NCBI RefSeq assembly: GCF_000974445.1
Contig: NZ_BBOJ01000043.1
Location: forward strand, 1 to 39,655
Direction of reading: 5' to 3'
Length of the DNA: 39,655 bases
From: Lentzea aerocolonigenes
Lineage (GTDB): Bacteria > Actinomycetota > Actinomycetes > Mycobacteriales > Pseudonocardiaceae
Positions within the stretch are counted from its first letter, which is position 1, and each line of letters opens with the position of its first letter. Both the position numbers and the translations under genes were made by a program. Of this stretch, positions 1-8,234 are shown piece after piece. The notes under the pieces are model-generated. The model saw nothing but the letters and a program-made list of their open reading frames with translations. It did no database searches and was not told the DNA's origin.

Positions 1-506
1 TCATGGATGTAGAACACGCAATCCGGCCGATCGTGCCGCCGCAAGATCGCCTGGCGGTCCATCCGAGCCTGCACGAGCGCTGGGATCTGCTCTTCGACGG
101 TCATCCCGGCCGCTCGGCAGAGGCACTCGGCGTACCTGGCTGTTTGCAGGAGACCTGGCACGGTGAGCGTGTTGTAACTGAAGATCTTCGTGGCGGTCGA
201 CTCTGCCATCGCAACGGTGCGCAGATTGCCGGGCAGCTGCACGATGTATTCGTCGAACGCGTTGCGGTAGCGCCGTTTGAAGTCCTCGAAGAAGTCGATG
301 TCCTTGCCGCACATCGTCAGGAACTGGACCAGGTCGATCTCGCTGGGCCGCGCCTTGCCGTGCTCGATGGTCGAGACCTTGCTGGGGTCCCAGCCGAGCT
401 GGGCGGCCACCTGGGCGCCTTTGAGGTCGGTGCAGGTTTCGCGCAGCCGGCGCAGTTCGTCACCTAGATCCCGGCTGTACGCGGTGGATGGAGTGCTTTG
501 CGACAT
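1..506 (-). CDS. XRE-family regulator with DUF5753, C-terminus cut off by window edge
   Basis: Read on the minus strand from ATG at 506, the frame stays open to the window edge, giving 168 residues of a longer protein. Residues about 10-60 form a helix-turn-helix (DLGDELRRLRETCTDLKGAQ, then LGWDPSKVSTIEHGKARPS). From about residue 95 the sequence ATKIFSYNTLTVPGLLQTAR is the hallmark start of DUF5753, the domain that follows the HTH in the large actinobacterial XRE-DUF5753 family. Family members are DNA-binding regulators, often next to small DUF397 proteins; no DUF397 gene is visible here, but it would normally lie downstream, outside the window. The usual length is about 270-290 residues, so roughly 110 are missing. 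The target is unknown. Confidence 0.85.
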   Translation of the reverse strand, partial: MSQSTPSTAYSRDLGDELRRLRETCTDLKGAQVAAQLGWDPSKVSTIEHGKARPSEIDLVQFLTMCGKDIDFFEDFKRRYRNAFDEYIVQLPGNLRTVAMAESTATKIFSYNTLTVPGLLQTARYAECLCRAAGMTVEEQIPALVQARMDRQAILRRHDRPDCVFYIH

Positions 507-557
507 CCACCGAAGCTATGACTTGGATCAGGTCCACGATACGGGCTCGTTCGGGTG

Positions 558-602
558 AAAACGCTGACGCAGGGGTCCCCCCGAGCTGGGAACCCCTGCG
601 TC
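558..602 (-). terminator. Rho-independent-type terminator after the M1 peptidase gene
   Basis: An 11-bp perfect stem (GACGCAGGGGT at 566-576 with its complement at 592-602) is followed on the minus strand by a short T-run (558-561). It lies about 50 bp downstream of the M1 peptidase stop. A second, weaker 7-bp hairpin (GTCTGAC 619-625 / 637-643) sits between the stop and this terminator. Together they fill most of the 143-bp gap between the two minus-strand genes. Confidence 0.7.
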
Positions 603-649
603 ATAACGTACTCAGCCGGTCTGACAGAAAATCGCCGTCAGACGAGCGG

Positions 650-2155
650 TCACTTGTGCGCGTCCAGCAGCTCGTGCGTCAGCTGGATCTTCGCCCGCGA
701 CTTCGGCTCAGCCGTCACCGACAAGGTCTTCGCGGCAGCCGCAGCCGAGTCACGTCCGGGTGCCTGCGCCGGCTTGCCCTTCGTGAACAGCCACGTCTGG
801 AACAGCTCGTCGAGCTGCTGCCCCGACACCCGCTCCGCCAGCGCGATGAACTCCTCGATCGTGGCGTCCGAGTACTTCTTCTCGGCCGTCCACGTGCGAA
901 GGATCTCGAAGAACTTCTCGTCGCCCACGGCCACGCGCAGGGCGTGCACGGCCAGCGCGCCGCGGTCGTAGACAGCGCCGTCGAACACCTTCGAGGCACC
1001 AGGGTCGCCGGGCAGAACGTCCCAGAACGGGCTGTCGGCCGGGTACAGGTCGTAGGTGAAGTCGGCGTTCTCCTGTGCCGTGCCCTCACCGATGTGCTCG
1101 GACCAGAGGAACTCCATGTAGGAGGCGAAGCCCTCGTTCAGCCAGATGTCGCGCCAGTGGTGGACCGACACCGAGTCGCCGAACCACTGGTGGCCGAGCT
1201 CGTGGGCGACGACGTAGGTGTTGGCGCCGCGGCGGAAGAAGGCCGTGTCGTAGGTCGGGCGGGTCTGGTTCTCCAGCGCGTAGCCGAGGTCGGGGGTGAC
1301 CACGCCGCCCTGTGCCTCGAACGGGTACGGGCCGACGTTCTCCGTCAGGAACTCGATGACCTCGGGCGTGCGCTCGATGCTGGCCTTGGCGGCGTCGGCG
1401 TTGTCGCCGAGGCGCTCGGAGTACGCGTTGACCGAAGGCTGGCCGGAGGGCGTGGTCGACTGGCGGATCTCGAACTGGCCGATCGTCAGGAACGTCAGGT
1501 ACGTCGCCTGCGGCTTGGTGCTGCGCCAGTTCCAGCGGGTCCAGCCGTTGATCTGGCGGGTCTGGCCGACGAACGTGCCGTTCGAGATAGCCTCGACGCC
1601 GTTCGGGACGGCGACGTTGACGTCGAAGGTGGCCTTGTCGGTCGGGTGGTCGTTCGACGGGAACCACCAGGAGGCGATTTCCGGCTCACCGATGGCCAGG
1701 GCGCCGTCGGTGGTCTTGGTCCACGCCGTGAAGCCGTTGCGGTCCTTCACCGCGGACGGCGTGTCGGCGTAGGTGACGACGATCGTGAGGTTCTGGCCCT
1801 TCCGCACGCCACCGCGCGGCGTGAGGATCAGCTCGCCGTCGTCGGAGACGAACGAGGCCGGCACGTTGTTCACCCGGACCGACTTCACCTTGAGCAGGAA
1901 GTCCAGGTTGAACTGCGTCAGGTCCTCGGTGGCCTTCGCCAGGATCGTCGTCGTGCCCGACAGCTGGTCGCCGTCCGGGTTGTAGTTGAGCCTGATGTCG
2001 TAGTGGGAGACGTCGTATCCGCCGTTGCCGTACCCCGGGAAGTACGGGTCACCGGCGCCAGGTGCACCCGGAGACGCGGCCAGCGCCGTCCCCGCGAAGA
2101 GCGTCATCGCGGCCGCGGACGCCACCGCGGCCGTCGCCTTGGATCTGATCGACAT
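650..2155 (-). CDS. Secreted M1-family zinc metallopeptidase (aminopeptidase N-like)
   Basis: A zinc peptidase of the gluzincin M1 family, probably secreted. From ATG at 2155 the protein has 501 residues. Residues 1-27 are a signal peptide (basic MSIRSK, hydrophobic core, TALA cleavage site). The zinc site is HELGHQWFGD (about residues 318-327), and the third ligand is the Glu of WLNEGFASYMEF (about 341). The GYALENQ segment about 20 residues upstream corresponds to the GxMEN exopeptidase motif, with Leu in place of Met. The N-terminal beta-domain is present, but the long C-terminal helical domain of 850-residue aminopeptidase N is absent, as in other short bacterial M1 enzymes. A GTG at 2173 could add six residues, but 2155 gives the cleaner signal peptide. 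The substrate is unknown. Confidence 0.9.
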   Translation of the reverse strand: MSIRSKATAAVASAAAMTLFAGTALAASPGAPGAGDPYFPGYGNGGYDVSHYDIRLNYNPDGDQLSGTTTILAKATEDLTQFNLDFLLKVKSVRVNNVPASFVSDDGELILTPRGGVRKGQNLTIVVTYADTPSAVKDRNGFTAWTKTTDGALAIGEPEIASWWFPSNDHPTDKATFDVNVAVPNGVEAISNGTFVGQTRQINGWTRWNWRSTKPQATYLTFLTIGQFEIRQSTTPSGQPSVNAYSERLGDNADAAKASIERTPEVIEFLTENVGPYPFEAQGGVVTPDLGYALENQTRPTYDTAFFRRGANTYVVAHELGHQWFGDSVSVHHWRDIWLNEGFASYMEFLWSEHIGEGTAQENADFTYDLYPADSPFWDVLPGDPGASKVFDGAVYDRGALAVHALRVAVGDEKFFEILRTWTAEKKYSDATIEEFIALAERVSGQQLDELFQTWLFTKGKPAQAPGRDSAAAAAKTLSVTAEPKSRAKIQLTHELLDAHK

Positions 2156-2210
2156 GCGCGGGACGCTATCCACACGTTTGCGGCACGAACCACCGACTTA
2201 CGTATGTTTC

Positions 2211-3785
2211 CTATCTGCTGAAAACCGTTGACACAGTCGACTTGAGACGTTGGTGCAACACGCGCAGTTCGTCACGTTTTGCCTGCACTTCGACCACTTG
2301 GAGGCCCTCGGGTGACGCAAGTGCGCTACGGAACTCCTCCTGGCCGTCCACTGTGGAGTGCGAAATTCGGTAGCCCGCGCACAAAGCGGTCAGATCCGCG
2401 CCGTGCGGCGTTCCGAAAATCCTCTCGAAACTGCGGCCGTACTCCGGGGCGCCCTGTTCCAGCAACGAAAAGATCCCGCCGCCGTCGTCGTTGAGCACGA
2501 CGATCGTCAGGTCCGGTACGCGGTCGGCCAGCAGGCCGTTGCTGTCGTGCAGGAACGTCAGGTCGCCCATCAACGCGTAGGCGGGCCCCTGGTGGTTCAG
2601 GGCGAGCCCGATGGCCGTGGACACGCTCCCGTCGATGCCCGCGGCACCGCGGTTCGCGTGCACGGTGATGTCCGGACGCCGCTCGCCTGCGAAGTCGACG
2701 TCGCGGATCGGGTTGGACGAGCCGACGAACAGCAACGAGCCCGAGGGCATCGCCTGGGTGAGGTCGCGCGCGACGTGCAGGCCGGTCGGCCACGGCTCGG
2801 CGTCCAGGAGTTCGTCGACGGCGGCGCTGACGTTCTTGACCGCGCTCTGCCACGCCTGGAGCCACTCGGCGTCGTGCTCGGACGGTTGGGGCAGCCAGGT
2901 CGACGCGCGGGTGGCGGTGAACTGCGTGTCCGGCCAGAAAGCCTGGTCACCGACGGCGTGGACGATCTCGGTGTCCTTCAGCAACGCCTGCTGCCCCCTG
3001 GACAGCGTCACGCGGCCGACGACGAGCACCGCGTCCGGCCGCAGGTGCTCGGGCAGGCCCGCGTTGAGCAGCAACGTGCCGTGCCGCAGGCCGTTCGGTG
3101 CGGTCGGCTCTGCGATCACCGGCCAGCCGAGCTCTGCCGCCCTGCGGAGGCGTTCCGGACGGTCGTCGCCGAGCAGCACCAGCGTGCGCGCGGGCAGCTC
3201 GGACGGGCGGGTCTCGACGGTGACCGTGCGGTCGGTCGCGGTCCACGGGCCACCGCGGGCGGACACCGGCCACGCGTCGTCGGAGGGCGTGAGCGGCGGG
3301 CGGAACGGCACGTTGACGTGCGACGGGCCGTCGGTGGCGATGGCGCGGCAGACCAGCGAACGCGTGGTGGGCTCGTCGGCACCCTCCGGCATGTGCAACG
3401 TCGGGATGCCGAGGAGGTCGTGCTGGTTGATCGTCTGGCTCGCCCCGGCGCGGTAGAGGTCGACCGGGCGGTCGGCGGTGAGCGCGATCAACGGCACGTT
3501 CGTCAGCTGCGCCTCGATGACGGCCGGGTGCAGGTTCGCGACCGCGGTGCCGCTGGTGCACGTCACGACGGCGGGCGTGCCCGTCTTGGCGAGGCCGAGC
3601 GCGAGGAACCCCGCGCTGCGCTCGTCGATCCGCACGTGCACCGTGAGCAGGCCCTCCTGTTCGGCCTGGTGCAGTGCGAACGACAGCGGGGCGTTGCGCG
3701 AACCTGGGGAGAGCACGACGTGGCGGACGCCGTTGCGGACCAGTTCGTCGACGATCACCCTCGCCTGCGTCGTGGACGGATTCAT
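2211..3785 (-). CDS. menD: 2-succinyl-5-enolpyruvyl-6-hydroxy-3-cyclohexene-1-carboxylate synthase MenD
   Basis: A thiamine-diphosphate enzyme of menaquinone synthesis that joins isochorismate and 2-oxoglutarate to form SEPHCHC. The 524 residues match the family. Visible marks are the N-terminal LSPGSRNAPLSFAL, the cofactor-activating Glu in VRIDERSAGFLALGLAK (about residue 55), CTSGTAVANLHPAV, and the ThDP/Mg motif GDLTFLHDSNG followed by LNDDGGGIF. The ATG at 3785 lies 20 bp from the divergent menB start, so the two must share a very compact promoter region. The cytosolic product feeds MenE and MenB, encoded next door on the other strand; menC, menF and menH/I are not in the window. Confidence 0.97.
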   Translation of the reverse strand: MNPSTTQARVIVDELVRNGVRHVVLSPGSRNAPLSFALHQAEQEGLLTVHVRIDERSAGFLALGLAKTGTPAVVTCTSGTAVANLHPAVIEAQLTNVPLIALTADRPVDLYRAGASQTINQHDLLGIPTLHMPEGADEPTTRSLVCRAIATDGPSHVNVPFRPPLTPSDDAWPVSARGGPWTATDRTVTVETRPSELPARTLVLLGDDRPERLRRAAELGWPVIAEPTAPNGLRHGTLLLNAGLPEHLRPDAVLVVGRVTLSRGQQALLKDTEIVHAVGDQAFWPDTQFTATRASTWLPQPSEHDAEWLQAWQSAVKNVSAAVDELLDAEPWPTGLHVARDLTQAMPSGSLLFVGSSNPIRDVDFAGERRPDITVHANRGAAGIDGSVSTAIGLALNHQGPAYALMGDLTFLHDSNGLLADRVPDLTIVVLNDDGGGIFSLLEQGAPEYGRSFERIFGTPHGADLTALCAGYRISHSTVDGQEEFRSALASPEGLQVVEVQAKRDELRVLHQRLKSTVSTVFSR

Positions 3786-3805
3786 ACCGCCTAGAGTCTC
3801 AGATC

Positions 3806-4708
3806 GTGGCAGACCAGGAGCTCTTCGACCCGTCGCTGTGGAAGTCCGTCGAGGGCTTCGACTTCACCGACATCACCTACCACCGCGCCATCGACCAGGG
3901 CACGGTGCGCATCGCGTTCAACCGGCCCGAGGTGCGCAACGCGTTCCGGCCGCACACCGTGGACGAGCTGTACCGCGCGCTCGACCACGCGCGCATGTCG
4001 TCCGACGTCGGCTGTGTGCTGCTGACCGGCAACGGCCCCAGCCCCAAGGACGGTGGCTGGGCCTTCTGCAGTGGTGGTGACCAGCGCATTCGTGGCCGCA
4101 GCGGCTACCAGTACGCGTCCGGCGAGACCGCGGACACCGTGGACCCGGCGCGGGCGGGACGGCTGCACATCCTGGAGTGCCAGCGCCTGATCAGGTTCAT
4201 GCCGAAGGTCGTCATCGCGGTCGTGAACGGCTGGGCCGCGGGTGGCGGGCACAGCCTGCACGTCGTGTGCGACCTCACGCTCGCGAGCGAGGAGCACGGG
4301 AAGTTCAAGCAGACCGATGCGGACGTCGGCTCGTTCGACGGTGGCTACGGGTCGGCCTACCTCGCGCGGCAGGTCGGGCAGAAGTTCGCGCGCGAGATCT
4401 TCTTCCTCGGCCGCACCTACTCCGCCGAGGAGATGCACAGGATGGGCGCGGTCAACGCCGTCGTACCGCACGCGGAGCTGGAGACCACGGCGCTGCAGTG
4501 GGCGCGCGAGATCAACGGCAAGTCGCCGACCGCCCAGCGGATGCTCAAGTACGCGTTCAACCTGATCGATGACGGACTGGTGGGACAGCAGCTGTTCGCC
4601 GGTGAGACGACCCGGCTCGCGTACATGACCGACGAGGCCGTCGAGGGCCGGGACGCCTTCCTGGAGAAGCGCGACCCCGACTGGTCGAACTACCCGTACT
4701 ACTTCTGA
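3806..4708 (+). CDS. menB: 1,4-dihydroxy-2-naphthoyl-CoA synthase MenB
   Basis: A crotonase-fold enzyme that cyclises o-succinylbenzoyl-CoA to 1,4-dihydroxy-2-naphthoyl-CoA. From GTG at 3806 it has 300 residues. The N-terminus VADQELFDPSLWKSVEGFDF and the core AFNRPEVRNAFRPHTVDELY closely resemble mycobacterial MenB. Oxyanion-hole and flexible-loop segments are present (AFCSGGDQRIRGRSGYQY, residues 87-103, and GWAAGGGHSLHVVCDL). The QTDADVGSFDGG segment carries Asp at about 171, as in the bicarbonate-independent (type II) MenB group, where E. coli has Gly. The stop overlaps the menE start by one base (TGATG), implying coupled translation. No clear Shine-Dalgarno precedes the GTG; with 20 bp to menD, a leaderless transcript is likely. 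Confidence 0.96.
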   Translation: MADQELFDPSLWKSVEGFDFTDITYHRAIDQGTVRIAFNRPEVRNAFRPHTVDELYRALDHARMSSDVGCVLLTGNGPSPKDGGWAFCSGGDQRIRGRSGYQYASGETADTVDPARAGRLHILECQRLIRFMPKVVIAVVNGWAAGGGHSLHVVCDLTLASEEHGKFKQTDADVGSFDGGYGSAYLARQVGQKFAREIFFLGRTYSAEEMHRMGAVNAVVPHAELETTALQWAREINGKSPTAQRMLKYAFNLIDDGLVGQQLFAGETTRLAYMTDEAVEGRDAFLEKRDPDWSNYPYYF

Positions 4709-5739
4709 TGATCGACGAGCTGCGCGCCGCGCTCAGCGGCGGAGAACCGCTGGTCGAGGGCCCGCTCGACGGCTGGGAGAAGCGGGCCGTGCTCGGCGTG
4801 CCCACCTCCGGGTCGACGGGCGAGCCGAAGACCGTGCTGCTCGACGCCGCGGCCCTCACCACCTCGGCGGAGGCCACCCACGAGCGGCTCGGCGGGCCCG
4901 GGACGTGGCTGCTGGCGCTGCCCACCAGCCACATCGCCGGGGTCCAGGTCCTGGTGCGGTCGATCGTCGCCGGCACCACGCCCGGCGTGCTCGACATGTC
5001 GAAGGGCTTCCGGGCCATGGGCTTCGCACAGGCCGCACGGCCGGTGCTCGCCCAGCCCGGACGCCACTACACCGCGCTGGTGCCCACGCAGCTCTCCCGG
5101 CTCGTCGTGGGTGAGGGCCCGGGCCTCGAGTCGTTGCGGCAGTTCGACGGCGTGCTGATCGGCGGCGCAGCCACCCCGCCGAAGCTCCTCCAGCAGGCGC
5201 GCGCGCTCGGCGTGCAGGTCGTCACCACGTACGGCATGAGCGAAACGGCCGGTGGGTGTGTGTACGACGGTGAGCCGCTTCGAGACGTACGCGTGCGCAC
5301 CGACGACGTGATCGAGATCAGCGGACCGGTGCTGGCGCTGGGCTACCGCGGCAACCCCGAGCCGTTCGGCGAGTGGTTCCGCACCGGTGATCTCGGGCGG
5401 CTGCGGGACCGGCGGCTGGAGGTGCTGGGCCGCGCCGACGACGTGATCGTGACGGGCGGCGAGAAGGTGCCTCCGGTGCTGGTGGAACGGGCCCTGTCGA
5501 CCGTCGAGGGCGTGCTGGAGGCGTGCGTCGTGGGCGTGCCGGACGACGAGTGGGGCCAGGTCGTGGCCGCGGTCGTCGTTGCTCGCGGGGTGGAGCCTTC
5601 CGTGGACGAACTGAAGGCCGCCGTCGCGGACGCCGTGGGGAGGGAGGCGGCGCCGAAGCTGGTGCGATTCGTGTCCGAGCTGCCGTTGCGGGGACCGGGC
5701 AAAGTCGACAGAACGGCTGTAGCGGACCTATTTAGGTGA
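4708..5739 (+). CDS. menE: o-succinylbenzoate--CoA ligase MenE
   Basis: An ANL-superfamily adenylate-forming enzyme that activates o-succinylbenzoate with ATP and CoA, giving the MenB substrate. It has 343 residues, the short actinobacterial form (the E. coli enzyme is about 450). Seen directly: the phosphate-binding loop TSGSTGEPKTV (residues 33-43), TYGMSETAGGCVYDG, the WFRTGDLGRL hinge region, GGEKVPPVLVERAL, and the C-terminal GPGKVDRTAV with the catalytic Lys. The first 30 residues are truncated relative to other acyl-CoA ligases. The ATG overlaps the menB stop by one base, so menB and menE form one operon, transcribed away from menD. Confidence 0.95.
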   Translation: MIDELRAALSGGEPLVEGPLDGWEKRAVLGVPTSGSTGEPKTVLLDAAALTTSAEATHERLGGPGTWLLALPTSHIAGVQVLVRSIVAGTTPGVLDMSKGFRAMGFAQAARPVLAQPGRHYTALVPTQLSRLVVGEGPGLESLRQFDGVLIGGAATPPKLLQQARALGVQVVTTYGMSETAGGCVYDGEPLRDVRVRTDDVIEISGPVLALGYRGNPEPFGEWFRTGDLGRLRDRRLEVLGRADDVIVTGGEKVPPVLVERALSTVEGVLEACVVGVPDDEWGQVVAAVVVARGVEPSVDELKAAVADAVGREAAPKLVRFVSELPLRGPGKVDRTAVADLFR

Positions 5740-5772
5740 ACCTTTACCGCTGAGGACGACTCTCCCCGCGAA

Positions 5773-5794
5773 GCGCGCGGACCCCACCGCGCGC
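5773..5794 (+). terminator. GC-rich hairpin after menE
   Basis: An 8-bp perfect stem (GCGCGCGG 5773-5780 with CCGCGCGC 5787-5794) and a 6-base loop lie in the 76-bp gap between menE and the next gene. There is no T-run. It may end the menBE transcript or fold in the leader of the downstream gene, which has its GGGGG ribosome site shortly after it. Confidence 0.4.
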
Positions 5795-5815
5795 GTTGGC
5801 GATGGGGGTTTTCTC

Positions 5816-6904
5816 ATGCGCTACCTGTTACCGCTGGTCGTCGGAGCCACGTTGGTGGTCGGACTGGCCTCTCCCGCCCAGGCGGCCGGCAACGAGTGGT
5901 CCGCCGACCTCAGCGGCCACGCCGTCACCTGGGGCGGTTCTCCCCGGACGGGCCTGATCGAACTCGGGTCGCACAGACTCGCTCAGCCCGCCAACGCGGT
6001 CACGGCGGCGGTGACCGGCGACGGCGTGGTCGACGTGCGCGGTCTGCGTCCGGACGGTCAGTGGACCGAGTGGCTCCAGGCGCCGGCCACGTTGCCGGTG
6101 ACCACCTCGACCGTCCAGACGCGCGTGGTTCTCAGCGATGGCAAGGCGTCGCACGTGAAGCTGTCGGCTTCCAGCGTGCCCGCGGCTTCGGAGGACGTTT
6201 CCGTTGCTGCTGCTGGACGTTCGTACCGGGTGTACGCGACGCGTGAGGGTCTTGTCGGTGGCACGACGGCGAACGGGCACACGATCCGTTCGCGCGACCA
6301 CTTCGTGGCGTTGCCGTCGCGGCGTGGCCTGGCGCCCAACAACTCCGGCAGCTACAGCGTGCAGATCTGCGCGTCGAACGGCCGTTGCGAGTGGGCGCCG
6401 GTCTGGGACGTCGGCCCGTGGAACACCAAGGACGACTACTGGAACCCGTCCTCGACGCGCGAGATGTGGAAGGACCTGCCGCAGGGCAAGCCGGAAGCGC
6501 AGGCCGCGTACGAGAACAACTACAACGGCGGCAAGGACCAGTACGGGCGTGAGGTGGCGAACCCCGCCGGCATCGACCTGGCCGACGGCACGTTCTGGGA
6601 CGGCCTCAAGCTGACCACGAACTCCTGGGTGACCGTGACCTACCTGTGGACCGGCTCCGGTCCTGTGGGGACGGTGCGCACCTCCGCCGCCAACGGCACG
6701 GTGAACGTCCGCAGCGGCGCGAACTCCGACACGTCGCAGGTGGGTCTGGCCGCGAACCACGCCCAGGTCAGGGTCACGTGCCAGCTCACGGGCGAGTCGG
6801 TGACGGGTACGCAGGGCACCTCGAACGTCTGGTACCGCATCGCGTCCGGCAAGCACATCGCCAAGGCCTACGTGGCGGGCGTCTCCGGAGCGACCAGCTG
6901 CTGA
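5816..6904 (+). CDS. Secreted protein with C-terminal SH3-type domain, probably cell-wall associated
   Basis: The 362-residue protein starts with a clear signal peptide (MRYLLPLVVGATLVVGLASP, cleavage after AQA). Residues about 20-120 form an unassigned beta-rich region with the repeated idea GDGVVDVRGLRPDGQWTEW. Residues about 140-275 contain NGHTIRSRDHFVALPS and APVWDVGPWNTKDDYW, which resemble the double-psi beta-barrel (RlpA/expansin-like) pattern; this is an inference. Residues about 283-362 are a bacterial SH3 domain (NGTVNVRSGANSDTSQVG ... VWYRIASGKHIAKAYVAG), a module that usually binds peptidoglycan. Two Cys in QICASNGRCEW and two in the SH3 domain (RVTC ... TSC) could form disulfides. 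GGGGG upstream serves as ribosome site. No catalytic residues could be assigned. Confidence 0.75.
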   Translation: MRYLLPLVVGATLVVGLASPAQAAGNEWSADLSGHAVTWGGSPRTGLIELGSHRLAQPANAVTAAVTGDGVVDVRGLRPDGQWTEWLQAPATLPVTTSTVQTRVVLSDGKASHVKLSASSVPAASEDVSVAAAGRSYRVYATREGLVGGTTANGHTIRSRDHFVALPSRRGLAPNNSGSYSVQICASNGRCEWAPVWDVGPWNTKDDYWNPSSTREMWKDLPQGKPEAQAAYENNYNGGKDQYGREVANPAGIDLADGTFWDGLKLTTNSWVTVTYLWTGSGPVGTVRTSAANGTVNVRSGANSDTSQVGLAANHAQVRVTCQLTGESVTGTQGTSNVWYRIASGKHIAKAYVAGVSGATSC

Positions 6905-6950
6905 TAGGCCCGTTGGCGGGTCCTCAGTGGTCATGGCGGAGGATGGAGGC

Positions 6951-7823
6951 ATGGCCTCAGTCGTCCAGTGGATCCAGGGGACCCGCCCCCGCACCCTGCC
7001 GAACTCGATCGCACCCGTGATCGTGGGCGCGGCGGCGGCACACCACATCGACGAGTTCAAGCCCGTCTACACGGCGTTCGCCCTGCTCGTCTCGGTGGCG
7101 TTGCAGATCGGCGTGAACTACGCCAACGACTACTCCGACGGCATCCGCGGCACCGACGACAACCGGGTGGGGCCGTTCCGCCTGACCGGTTCCGGTGCGG
7201 CCGAGCCCTCCAAGGTGCGGCTGGCGGCGTTCATTTCGCTCGGCATCGGCGCGCTGGCGGGACTCGCGCTGGTGGCGCTGTCCGGGTACTGGTGGATGAT
7301 CGCGTTCGGCGCGGTGTGCATCGCCGGGGCGTGGTTCTACACCGGAGGCAAGCGCCCGTACGGCTACGCGGGCCTCGGCGAGATCGCGGTGTTCCTCTTC
7401 TTCGGCCCGGCCGCGGTGCTGGGCACGCTGTACGTGCAGACCGGTGAGATCACCGGGATCGGCATCGGCGCGTCCATCGCGATGGGGTCGATCTCGGCCG
7501 CGGTGCTGGTGGCGAACAACCTGCGCGACATCCCCACGGATGCCGTGTCGGGCAAGCGGACCCTGGCCGTCGTGCTGGGCGACAAGGACACCCGCCGGCT
7601 GTACCTGGCGCTGGTGGCCGTGCCGTTCCTGATCGCTCTCGGCATGACCGTGCGGGTGCCCTACGCGTTGCTGGGGTTCCTCGCGGCACCGGTGCTGCTG
7701 CCCGCAGTGCGCCGGGTGGTCGCCGGGCGTGGCGGCCGCGACCTGATCCCGGTGCTGCAGTTCACCGGGATCGCGATGCTGGCCTGGGCGGTCCTGGTCA
7801 GCGCCGGTCTGTTCCTCGACTGA
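6951..7823 (+). CDS. menA: 1,4-dihydroxy-2-naphthoate polyprenyltransferase MenA
   Basis: A UbiA-superfamily membrane enzyme that attaches the polyprenyl tail to dihydroxynaphthoate, giving demethylmenaquinone. The start at 6951 (290 residues) is preferred because GGAGG at 6938-6942 stands 8 bases upstream; an in-frame ATG at 6933 and one at 6927 lack such a site. The two Asp-rich prenyl-diphosphate/Mg motifs are visible: NYANDYSDGIRGTDDNR (residues 57-72) and NNLRDIPTDAVSGKRTLA (189-205). Eight to nine hydrophobic segments are present. It is separated from menBE by the SH3 protein gene, all on the plus strand. It converges with the toxin locus, with only 9 bp between the two stops. Confidence 0.96.
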   Translation: MASVVQWIQGTRPRTLPNSIAPVIVGAAAAHHIDEFKPVYTAFALLVSVALQIGVNYANDYSDGIRGTDDNRVGPFRLTGSGAAEPSKVRLAAFISLGIGALAGLALVALSGYWWMIAFGAVCIAGAWFYTGGKRPYGYAGLGEIAVFLFFGPAAVLGTLYVQTGEITGIGIGASIAMGSISAAVLVANNLRDIPTDAVSGKRTLAVVLGDKDTRRLYLALVAVPFLIALGMTVRVPYALLGFLAAPVLLPAVRRVVAGRGGRDLIPVLQFTGIAMLAWAVLVSAGLFLD

Positions 7824-7832
7824 GGCCCTGGG

Positions 7833-8234
7833 CTACCAGGCGTCTTCGGTGAACTGCGTCGGCTCGTCGTCCTCGGTGCGCGCGGGCCGGCGCGGCGGTG
7901 GTGGCGGGGCCGCCTCGCCCTTGATCAGCTCGTCGAGCCTCGCGCGGTCGGCCTCCAGGGCCTGACGCACCAGCGGATCGTGGCTGGCCTCGCCGGTGAG
8001 GACCTGCCGCCAGCTCAGGCCCGCGCCGCGCGCGATGCGGTCGGCGAGCTGGCGCATCGCCGGTGAGGCGTCGCTGGACTTGGCGAACTGCATGACCCTG
8101 CGGATGTCCTCAGTGGACGGTTCCCTGGCCTTGAGCCCCTGCTGGGCGGACCGCATCGCGCGGTCCGTCTCGGCGACGGCGTTCGTCAGGAAGTCCTCCG
8201 CCGCGAGGATGTCCGGTGTCCGCCAGGCCGTCAT
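7833..8234 (-). CDS. Small soluble protein, last gene of the toxin locus (paralogue of the preceding gene)
   Basis: 133 residues from ATG at 8234, which overlaps the upstream stop by one base (TGATG). Two GTG codons just upstream (8237, 8240) are alternative starts. It is not a family I recognise. It shares its layout with the preceding gene: an N-terminal W-x-TP...AAE segment (AWRTPDILAAE versus SWKTPELRAAE), a central SWRQVLTGEASHDPLVRQAL versus SWEDVVSGKAAQDPDVQAM, and an acidic tail ending ED-x-W. It is rich in charged residues with no membrane segment or signal peptide, so it is probably cytosolic. A Pro/Arg-rich stretch (PPPPPRRPAR) precedes the tail. Position in a type VII toxin operon suggests an accessory or chaperone-like role, but the sequence does not show one. 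Confidence 0.8.
   Translation of the reverse strand: MTAWRTPDILAAEDFLTNAVAETDRAMRSAQQGLKAREPSTEDIRRVMQFAKSSDASPAMRQLADRIARGAGLSWRQVLTGEASHDPLVRQALEADRARLDELIKGEAAPPPPPRRPARTEDDEPTQFTEDAW

Noticed and set aside
650..2221. Long plus-strand open frame antisense to the M1 peptidase (488-2221)
   Set aside because: High-GC antisense frame. The minus strand has a signal peptide and the HELGH and NEGF motifs, and the plus frame shows no known domain.
2358..3794. Plus-strand frame of 478 codons antisense to menD
   Set aside because: Arg/Val/Gly-rich antisense reading; menD on the minus strand is unmistakable.
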